Source of the DNA: Ectobius pallidus | Taxonomy: Eukaryota > Arthropoda > Insecta > Blattodea > Ectobiidae | Direction of reading: 5' to 3' | Length of the DNA: 64,000 bases | NCBI GenBank assembly: GCA_964059195.1 | Contig: CAXKWD010000005.1 | Location: forward strand, 42,981,825 to 43,045,824 | Shown here: positions 56,749 to 64,000 of the stretch, in pieces | Layout: the number at the start of each line of letters is the position of its first letter | Position numbering within the stretch: position 1 is the stretch's first letter | Program-made: the position numbers and the translations under genes | Notes under the pieces: model-generated | Told to the model about the DNA's origin: nothing | What the model saw: the letters and a program-made list of their open reading frames with translations, nothing else | Databases searched by the model: none

Positions 56749-57684
56749 CAACAAAATAAACTACCTAGACATATTGATAGAAAAGAAGAAACAGAAATTA
56801 GAAATAGGTAATACAGAAAAGAAACACAAACAGATACAATAATCAATTACTCATCAAACCACCCCATAAAACAAAAAAAATGTCAGCAATATCATCTCTG
56901 ACATACAGATTAACAAATATGCCGCTAAGCAGAGAAAACTATCAAAAGGAATTGGAAATAACTATAAAGATAGCAAAGAACAATGGATACACGATCAATA
57001 CGATACACAATCTAATTAAGAAAAACAAAAGAAAAAAGGAAAATTGATTGTCCAGTATAACCAAACTAGAACCAATAGATAATACAAAGAAGAAGCTCAA
57101 ATACGAAACAACTAACAATTTGAAAAACAAACTGTACAAGACTAAAGATAATGAAGATAATATAATATAATAAAAATGGGATTTACAAACTAAAATGTAA
57201 AGAATGTAACAGAGATTATGTGGGCCAAACGGGAAGGAAGTTCAATACTAGATTTCAAGAACACAAACAGGACTACCGAAATGGACAAAGAGACAGATCT
57301 AGCTATGCCAGACATTTCTTAAATGAAGCACATGAATGTGACGACAAAATAGAAAATGTTATGAGTATATTACACATACAAAACAAAGTTAGGAAACTAA
57401 ATACACTGGAAAGACCGGAAATTTACAAAAGGAAGAATGAAAATACATTAAACGAAGAACCAATAGTATATAACGCCCTATTTGAATTAACCAATAGGAG
57501 GGGAAAGCGTAACAACACCGAAACCAGCGATCAGTGCACGAGCAACAACCCACGGATAGACATGTGACCTGCAGCTGTGTTGTCTGCACGAATTACTCAA
57601 AATGTGCGTAAGTTTTGAATAACACATAAATACCACACACCACTCATAATACAACAACAAATTTTAATACCTATAATATGTTTT

Positions 57685-57726
57685 ATAGACCTGAAGATGA
57701 CGAAATTAACGTCGAAACGCGTCATG
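57685..57726 (+). ncRNA. Hammerhead-ribozyme-like motif in the Penelope 3' region (tentative)
   Basis: ACCTGAAGATGACG, a 7-nt loop, CGTC then GAAACGCGTC: this shows a CUGANGA box, a GACG/CGUC stem and a GAAA box in the right order. Hammerhead motifs are known in Penelope-like terminal repeats. However, one extra U sits between the CUGAAGA box and the stem, which is not canonical, and stems I and III are short. A matching inverted copy is at about 52722-52758. Activity is unproven. Confidence 0.35.
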
Positions 57727-58384
57727 TAAGAAGAAGACATCTGCATTTTAATACAAGACTTGAACAATTTTAAGGACTTTAAACATTTTTAAAATGAGTT
57801 AAGAATTTTAATAAGGTTTTGACTATTGTATTATATATACATAAGTATTTTATTTATTTATAGACCAGTAGCTTATACTACTTTTAAACAAGGTAAATGT
57901 CAAGGGATAAATTATGTTTTAAAATAGGTTAGATGTCTTAAAAGTTTAATACATATTGAGCATAGGTGGAGTGTAAATTAACAAAATCAAATTATACAGC
58001 TCAGTAGGAAAATGAAAATAATTGAAATTAATACGTATGTTTTTACCCGTGACTTCTGTCGTTTCCATACATGTAGGCCTAACCGACAAAATAGCATGTA
58101 TTCAATACTACACTTATTACATTAATTTAGTATTACATTGAAATCTTTAGAAATTGAAATATATTGTTCTACTTCAAAATCGTCATAATTAATTTTAAGT
58201 GTATTTTATTGTGATAATAACGTTTAATATCATATTTAATAATAAATCCTTAATCCAGATGTTACCAAATTTTAGGATAGGCCTATATCATAATTCAGGT
58301 AGGATAGTAATGCAATAATTACAGACACAAATAATATTAAGGCCGAATTTAAGTGTAGACACAAATCAGGAAATGCTAGCTTTT

Positions 58385-58960
58385 TTTTGCAGGTAAGAAA
58401 CTCTTATCTTCTCGTCTAATGTCCACAAATCCAAAAATAAAAATTTATAGTACAATTATCCTACCGATTGTATTATATGAGACATGGTCGCTTATTCCTC
58501 GCGAAGAACAAAATCTGAAAGTGTTCGAAAACAGGGTGCTTAGGAAAATATTTGGTCCTAAGGGAGATGAAAATGGGAACTGGAGAAAACTGCTTGATGA
58601 CGAGCTTTGTAACCTGTACTCGCCACCGAATATACTAAAGCTAATTAAATCACGGAGGATGAAATGGGCAGGACATGTTGCACGCATGGGAGAAGAAAGA
58701 CACATTTAAAAAATATTGACGGGGAGACCCGAAAGGAATAGACCACTTGGAAGACCTAGACGCAGGTGGGAGGACAATATTAGGATATATTCAAGGGAAG
58801 TAGGATTTGCGAGGGATGGTTGGATGGAGTTAGCGCAGAATAGGATTGAATGGCGGACTCAGTAAGCGCGGCAATGAACCTTCGGGTTCCTTAAAACAGA
58901 TAATATTCCTTTAGCTTGCTTAGGAATTGTCTATTGCCATTGAGTAAGTAAGTAAGTATC
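58385..58960 (+). pseudogene. RTE-like LINE C-terminus with (AAGT)n tail
   Basis: The frame 58419-58709 reads YSTIILPIVLYETWSLIPRE, NRVLRKIFGPKGDENGNWRK and LIKSRRMKWAGHVARMGEER, then after a stop and frameshift GRPRRRWEDNIRI and a DGWMELAQNRIEWR-like end. This is the same family as 32440-33310 in the opposite orientation. The tail GAGTAAGTAAGTAAGT is at 58941-58956. The diagnostic YGCETW has become YETW. Dead 3' fragment. Confidence 0.88.
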
Positions 58961-58963
58961 TTC

Positions 58964-59705
58964 AGATTATGTAAAGACTGCCTATTATGTATTTTTTCAG
59001 AGCATAATAAGGTGTGATCTAGTAGTAGCCTATGGGGAAATGGTGTAGGAATTAATCAAGTATTAGTTATCCAGAAAAAAGCAATTCGAATAATAACCAA
59101 TGCTAAGAAATTAGAGCATTGCAAACCACTATTTATTGAGACAGGCTTACTAACAATAATAAATTTGTATATTTTTGATGTCTTGTCATTAGTAAAATAT
59201 AACATATAAAGCTATCTAACACGAAGTGCTTACATATCAGACCAGAAATCAAAATAAACTTGATCTGGTTAGGTGTAGGCTAAACAAAACAAAAGGATAC
59301 CATAACATTATTGGGACAATATTATATAACAAATTACCATATAAGCTTCAAGAAATGTCCCCAAATTTGTTTTCACCAAAATCTATATTCCTAGCTTTAA
59401 AAAATCCTTTTTTATAATGTTAAGAATACTTAGAATCAGATTTACAAATAGAATAGAGCAACTTAGTGTAAGTAATTACATGTGTAATCTGTAAGTACAT
59501 GTTGTTCATTTAGTGTCACTTGGGTTATGGCATTAGTATAACTTAGACTAATTTTTTTGACTACTGTAATTAAGTTTGTAAGATTGTAAATATTCATAGC
59601 TTAGGTTCTTAAAGATTTGTATTAATGTAAATAGCTAATGTGACCGATTGCAGTTGGTACTGCCTAAAAGTTTTATCAAATAGCAAATATATTTCAATTT
59701 CTAAC
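58964..59705 (+). pseudogene. CR1-like LINE C-terminal fragment and 3' UTR
   Basis: Broken frames read VLVIQKKAIRIITNAKKLEH, CKPLFIETGLLTIINLYIFD and then (59226-59417) QNKLDLVRCRLNKTKGYHNI and FSPKSIFLALKNPFL. This parallels the fragment at 18190 (VLIIQKKAFRILTGAKVREH, CKPLFVEMEILTVINLYI). It ends in noncoding 3' sequence. Stops and frameshifts are present. Confidence 0.8.
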
Positions 59706-60260
59706 ATTTCAACGTAATATTAACTTAACGTAACTCTTGACAGCGAAACGAATAATTATATTCAAATATCACACTTAACTATCAAGGAATAAAATAGTTT
59801 AAAACATAAGAATCTGGGCCGTAGTAATAAATGCTGTATTGAATACGCGCGATTTTGTCGGTTAGACTTACATAATGAAAAGAGAAGTCACGGGTAAAAC
59901 CATTCTTATTGATAAAAATAAATTATTTGGAGTTAAAGGTAAGGTAATGTTCACTCTATCATAATAAATTTTCAGGCACATATGCCTACTTGACATTTCG
60001 TGTTGAGCAGACAAATAGCTTCTTGCCAAAGTTTCCAGGCGGAGCTAGTCGAAACAGTCGGCCTCACTTTCTGTGCTGGAGTGTTAACTCCAGTTCTTTT
60101 CGAGCTCAATGGTGTGAACTACCGCATTTTTAAATATATTGCGGAAAAAATGAAACCATTCACAATGGGGGAGAATGTTAAAGACCGTTTAGCTCAGTAA
60201 ACTCGATCCGTGGGAGTGGCATTGAATTTATAAGTTCGTGTAAAGAAAATAGTTTTTAGT
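59706..60260. other. Unassigned DNA with a possible hAT/ZBED-like remnant at 60000-60200
   Basis: The 66-codon frame ends YRIFKYIAEKMKPFTMGENV KDRLAQ, reminiscent of the KPFTxGE stretch in ZBED-type hAT-derived proteins. This is a single-motif impression. No other feature is seen. Confidence 0.35.
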
Positions 60261-60470
60261 CTCATGAATAGAGCCCGGATTTCCATGCAAATGCATGTTT
60301 TTATATACTTTGGTTACACTTCTCAAACTTTGTAGTTACACATTACATGACTTATGGATTCCAAATAAACATATTTCTTCCGTGCATGTTTGCATATTTC
60401 GGCCTTTTTATGGCAAAATTAATGCATAATGCATGTTTTGGATTTTTTGGGTTTAATGTAGCATATTCAG

Positions 60471-60786
60471 GTCCGCCGGCGTGGTCTTGTGGTTAGCGTC
60501 GCTGACTACAGATCCGTCGGCCCGGGTTCGATTCCCGGTACCTCTTCGGATTTTTCTGAGGTAGGGAGGTCTGGTAGGGGTGCACTCAGCCTCGTGATTC
60601 CAAATTGAGGAGCTACTTGATAGAGAAGTAGCGGCTCCGGTCCAGAAAACCACCATTAACGGCCGTGGGTGTCGGCATGCTGACCACATGCCCCCCAATC
60701 CTGCCATCTGCCTACGGGAGATGATGCAGCGGTCGGGTGGTAGGCCAAGTCCCTCCAGGGATGTAGCGCCACGGAGTTTAGTTTTA
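60471..60786 (+). mobile_element. tRNA-headed SINE, 316 bp, TSD GTAGCATATTCAG
   Basis: A tRNA-like head: A-box-like GTGGTTAGCGTCGC and B-box-like GGGTTCGATTCCCGG. A ~240-bp body follows and the 3' end is GGAGTTTAGTTTTA. The exact 13-bp duplication GTAGCATATTCAG at 60458-60470 and 60787-60799 fixes the ends. It is inserted in the hAT element, so it is younger. There is no poly-A tail beyond a T-rich end. Confidence 0.92.
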
Positions 60787-61324
60787 GTAGCATATTCAGA
60801 CGTTTTTAATGCATATAAACCCTCATTTTCTGGTTTTATTGCATAATATCAAGTTACCATGCATAACTGTGCATATTATGAATATGCCTCCCTAAAATCG
60901 TGGCTTTTCAAAGAAACGCAAAAATGTTGTATTGCATACCATTTTTATATTTTGATTGACTTGGCAACAGAGTCTGCCACCTGCATGAATTTGAGAGTGC
61001 AAGCTACTGTTTACCCTAAATAAACAGTAACATAATACACAAGGCTACAAAAGAAAATGCCGACTCGCCGACCCCCACCACCTTCCATTGAAAGAAAACT
61101 GCTAAACAGAATGTTCTCTGCTTGAATTTGTCAGTCACTAGCCATTGTTGAAGTCTTTGAATACTTTAGAATCGTGTTGTGGAGAAACGTGTGTGACAGT
61201 CAGGGAAAAACTTAAGAAGGTACTTAGTTCAAACCCTGATCTTAAACTTCTGAAAACATGAAAGACGTATTATGTGGAGAAAATGTAAAAGACATGGAAT
61301 TCGATCTCACCCTCAGTCAAATTT

Positions 61325-61475
61325 CTTCCCTTAAGTAGGCCTATGCTCCTGTTACTTCTTGTGAAGTAAATAGATCCTTTTCTGCGTTCAAGAATGTCCT
61401 AACTTATAAACACACGAGTTTAAGTGAGGAGAATTTGGAAAAACTCGTTGTATATTGTTTTAAGATAAATTGAAA
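61325..61475 (+). pseudogene. hAT transposase dimerisation-domain remnant
   Basis: The frame reads YAPVTSCEVNRSFSAFKNVL, then TYKHTSLSEENLEKLVVYCF and a stop. This is the C-terminal hAT signature (S-C-E-V-x-R-S-F-S). The expected VERSFS has NRSFS, so the glutamate next to R is replaced here. Only the last ~45 codons of the transposase are left; it dates from the autonomous ancestor of the element. Confidence 0.8.
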
Positions 61476-61613
61476 TATATTGCAGTACAGTGCGGATGTT
61501 TGATAGTGCATGTTTCGCCCTTCATTGTGCATATTTGGAGATACGATAGTGCATGAATGCATGCATATTTTTAAGTTTGATAGTGCATGAAAATCCGGGC
61601 TTTACTCATGAAG

Positions 61614-62100
61614 TTTCATGAAGTATCCATTTGTTATAGCGTAATAATAGCTTTCAAAAGTGGCTTCTCATGCTCGCGTCGCAGATAGTGCCTGTACGCG
61701 TATAAATGAAGTTTCAGATGTCACTGCAACGCCACTGATGCCGAATTGAAACCTATTGCATGTGTCTAGTACTGCAGAGCTTTGACGTCACGTTGTTTAC
61801 ATGGATAAGAAGTGGAAAGAGGGCGAAGTCTCGTTTCTCCTACAATTTCAGTTCCCGATGCCTGCCCTAGCCAAACGTGTGCAAATAGAGTCAATATGGG
61901 CATTCCAGTTCAGTTTCGAGTCAATCACAATACCTAATAGTTTGACATTAGGTTGGAAGTCCTCACAATTCAGCTTCAATTCGACATCCATTACATTTCA
62001 CTTCAAGGATAAAGAAATTGCAGTCTAATGTATAAGTAGCACCTTACAATTAAAAACAATTACAGCCAGACTCTAGTCTGTTTTTAAGCAATAGAAGGAC
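61614..62100. other. Unassigned DNA with an unrecognised 75-codon ORF
   Basis: The frame at 61801-62028 starts MDKKWKEGEVSFLLQFQFPM and is unlike any family I know; compositional bias toward F and S. No other feature. Confidence 0.4.
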
Positions 62101-62104
62101 AATT

Positions 62105-62348
62105 TTCGAAAACAAGGTGCTTAGGAAAATATTTGTTCCTAAGAGAGATTGAAATGGGGACTGGAGAAAATTGCATAACAACGAGCTTCACCGGATATTG
62201 TAAAGCTAATTAAATCACGGAGGATGAAATGGGCTGGACATGGGGGAGGAAAGAAATATCTAAAAAATGTTGACAGGGAGACCCGAAGGGAAAAAACCAC
62301 TTGGAAGACCTAGACGTAGGTGGGAGGACAATATTATGATAGATTTAG
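62105..62348 (+). pseudogene. RTE-like LINE C-terminal fragment, third copy
   Basis: Decayed version of the same family as 58385-58960: TTCGAAAACAAGGTGCTTAG, CACGGAGGATGAAATGGGCT and TAGACGTAGGTGGGAGGACA recur in order, with small deletions. It stops abruptly at 62348, where GGCCCGGCTGCATAAAAGCT begins. Confidence 0.85.
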
Positions 62349-62987
62349 GCCCGGCTGCATAAAAGCTCCAGGTATATTCTAGTCAGCTAATGGTTCTATA
62401 CATCTTATATACTCGATAAACACCTTCCCATTTCCGAAAGCGAATACGCTCGGTAAATAGCCATATGTCAGATAAATGAGTTGAGCACTTTGTCAATAGA
62501 TGGAGACACGATGAATACTGTAATATCAAATTGGCCGTGATTGAGAAGCAACCAATAAGAGCGCTTCTAGCTATTGTATTCAAAATGGCTGAATTTTCTG
62601 TCTTTTTTTTTTCTTGTCTGCTGTTTCTCTGGTAAAATGAATGTAAAACGTGAGAGAAACTTCGGCAATTTCGACTTCGAGACTTGTGCATTCGAGAAAA
62701 TGTCACCCATCACAATCTGGCAACGTAATGCATAAAACGTAATACATTAATTAAGTTATAGCTGTTTAGCACTGAGAAAGGAATGCTTCGATTTGTACCC
62801 AATTCTAATGATGAACTATTTAACGCTGAGAAAGGCATGCTTGCAGTTGTTCCTTATTCCATATGATGGCCTATTTATCCTTAGGTCATTGCTTTGACAG
62901 CCTGATCCTTTTCCGAAACTCAATATCGTCAAAGACCTATATTTCGAGTAATTCTTTTAGGGAATATTTTTCCTTTATACATCTCAA
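62349..62987. other. Unassigned DNA; possible transposon end at 62347
   Basis: GGCCCGGCTGCATAAAAGCT directly after TTTA resembles a Harbinger-type terminus, but no inverted partner was found. A short frame starting MNVKRERNFGNFDFETCAFE at about 62638 is unrecognised. A degenerate repeat of 63725-63810 lies near 62920-62985. Confidence 0.4.
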
Positions 62988-63598
62988 TGGGCCATTCAGA
63001 TAGAAAATTAACCGTAAACGTAACGTAAACTTAAACGTTTGGGGCCATGTTTTCAATGTGACCATTCACAATTCATCACGTAAACGTGAAACTTAAACGT
63101 AAAATTAAACGTAACGTAGAACCTTGCAAACACCAAGCTTCTGCGTTACGTTTATGTGAAAAATAACGATACAACCAATCAGAGAACAGGACAGGAGACG
63201 GAAGTGGAAGTAGCCAAGAGATGGCGTCTATGAATGAGAAACTCGTCATTATGATAAATGGCATCCATTATATAAAGATGCGGCATTGAAGGAAAATTTA
63301 TGGACATTAGTTCCCCAAGAAATGAACTACAGTAGTAATTACATCCCACATAATATTCTGTTAATTTTTATGTCTGCATACGCTTGTATGATTTCAATTT
63401 TTAACGGCCTACACATGTTTAATAGAAACATAAAAGTATTTTCGTCTGCTGCAGTCATTTTATCAGCTGTTCACGTTCTCGTTTGTTATTGGTTTAAGTT
63501 TTCATTGCGAATGCTGAATACCGTGCTAAAGTTTGCGTTTAAGTTTACGTTCTTACGTTTACGGTTAAGTTTCTATCTGAATGGCCCACTAGGCCTAA
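62988..63598. mobile_element. MITE copy 2 with MADF-like exon remnant, ~611 bp
   Basis: Left end TGGGCCATTCAGATAGAAAA then TTAACCGTAAACGTAACGTA is mirrored at the right end (TTACGGTTAAGTTTCTATCT, GAATGGCCCA). The interior at 63222-63325 reads MASMNEKLVIMI and, after a one-base shift, KWHPLYKDAALKENLWTLVP QEM, which looks like the start of a MADF/Myb-SANT domain. Copy 1 is at 33654-34270. Presumably it was derived from an element that carried a MADF gene. Confidence 0.82.
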
Positions 63599-64000
63599 TT
63601 ATCGTCTCAGGATGAAGATGACGAGAAAGAAGATGATTATGTATTAATATTCGTGCTGCAAAATGGCAATAGTTTCTTCATAAATTATTGCGTCAAAAAT
63701 AAAATTATTATACTTAAGCTACATTTTTTCCGAAGCTGAATATCATCGTACTTCTCGATTCTCGAAAGGTTGTAGCATTTCTTTCAGGGAATATTTACTT
63801 CTATATAGTCCTAAGCCTTATACGAATCTGACAATGAAGATGACCGGCAAGAATATATGATGTGAATTAATATCCGCGATGTGTTCATAAAAGTGTTACA
63901 ACAGAAAATGAAATTAATACAAGTAAACTATGGATACATTAATAGCCTATGCTATAACAAACTTCATGTAACCGATAATATACAGTTTTTCTCGTATTAT
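63599..64000. other. Unassigned DNA to the window edge
   Basis: An acidic codon-like stretch follows the MITE (GATGAAGATGACGAGAAAGA) and 63725-63810 resembles 62920-62985, so the MITE may have inserted into a duplicated sequence. No gene is supported. Confidence 0.45.

Larger units (their letters stand above)
53474..57567 (+). pseudogene. Penelope-like RT plus GIY-YIG gene, split three ways
   Basis: Part 1 (53474-53690): LKIHKPDMRIRPVVNFRSAP and TYKIAKIMGNIL, the RT fingers. Part 2 (55313-55717): DIRNLYTNIPIQGVIQ, YYKQNIDLAMGSPLSGIISE and LLYMRYVDDCLIIS with the intact YVDD catalytic box. Part 3 (56755-57567): NYLDILIEKKKQKLEI, a linker, then GIYKLKC, YVGQTGRKFNTRFQEHKQDY and NALFELTNRRGK. 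The protein primes and copies RNA and cuts target DNA. Besides the two insertions there are indels (stops near 57047 and 57168), so it is dead, but each domain is recent-looking. Confidence 0.85.
52465..57990 (+). mobile_element. Penelope-like element with inverted terminal copies of its 3' kilobase
   Basis: The plus-strand body runs RT start (53474), RT catalytic part (55313-55717), linker and GIY-YIG (56755-57567) and 3' UTR (to about 57990). The last kilobase (about 57049-57990) is repeated inverted at 52465-53471, directly before the RT start. Terminal repeats in direct or inverted orientation are a known property of Penelope-like elements. Two unrelated TIR elements interrupt the body at about 53690-55312 and 55718-56748. 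An alternative is two separate copies inserted head to head. Confidence 0.8.
60269..61605. mobile_element. hAT element, 1337 bp, TSD CTCATGAA
   Basis: Left end TAGAGCCCGGATTTCCATGC and reverse-complemented right end TAAAGCCCGGATTTTCATGC are TIRs. Exact 8-bp duplications CTCATGAA lie at 60261-60268 and 61606-61613. Subterminal GTGCATGAATGCATGCAT-like sequences occur at both ends. The interior retains a transposase C-terminus near 61330-61470. A SINE is inserted at 60471-60786. Related TIRs are found at 6753-7446. Confidence 0.93.

Noticed and set aside
60471..60560. Possible tRNA gene (clear A and B boxes)
   Set aside because: It is the head of a 316-bp SINE with a target duplication; the cloverleaf is not convincing. 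The same applies to the heads at 27.7-28.2, 40.2-40.8 and 47.2 kb.

Overview
The window is eukaryotic and AT-rich. It has no confident host gene; almost everything recognisable is transposable-element DNA, much of it nested. The element mix (CR1-like, RTE-like and R1/Loa-like LINEs, a Penelope-like element, hAT, PIF/Harbinger and IS630/Tc1-like DNA transposons, tRNA-headed SINEs) suggests an arthropod, most likely an insect. A cockroach-like genome is a guess only. The palindromic octamer TAGGCCTA occurs about 27 times, far above chance.

Layout. 1-1640: 5' end of a CR1-like LINE on the minus strand. 1776-3518: intact hAT-type transposase. 3.7-8.1 kb: RT fragment, noncoding repeats, and a Penelope fragment split by a 1.84-kb hAT element that itself holds another element. 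8.9-10.2 kb: a second hAT, again with a nested one. 10.4-11.6 kb: a TIR element with internal ~150-bp repeats; a second copy lies inverted at 55.7-56.7 kb. 11.6-28.2 kb: two minus-strand R1/Loa-group LINEs and a SINE, each abutting long TATG microsatellites. The larger LINE was split by an 8.4-kb PIF/Harbinger transposon with TIRs, a TAA duplication and both expected genes (DDE transposase and Myb/SANT-like protein). That transposon contains a long internal inverted repeat, a TIR element and LINE fragments.

28.2-42.9 kb is mostly unassigned DNA with an RTE-like LINE 3' end, a MADF-carrying MITE, two IS630-like transposase fragments and SINEs. 42.9-52.4 kb holds four terminal-inverted-repeat elements: a hAT-like one, one rich in a 12-bp motif, a 2.4-kb palindrome built from four ~500-bp units, and a 389-bp MITE. 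52.5-58.0 kb is a Penelope-like element whose 3' kilobase is repeated inverted at its 5' end, and which is interrupted by two TIR elements. 58.4-64 kb has RTE-like and CR1-like LINE ends, a third hAT with an inserted SINE, and a second copy of the MADF-carrying MITE.

No host operon or pathway is visible. The functional logic is that of mobile elements: EN/RT and RNase H for LINE retrotransposition, GIY-YIG plus RT for the Penelope element, a two-protein transposition system for Harbinger, and non-autonomous elements that depend on proteins encoded elsewhere. All calls come from reading translations and repeats by eye; no database search was run.
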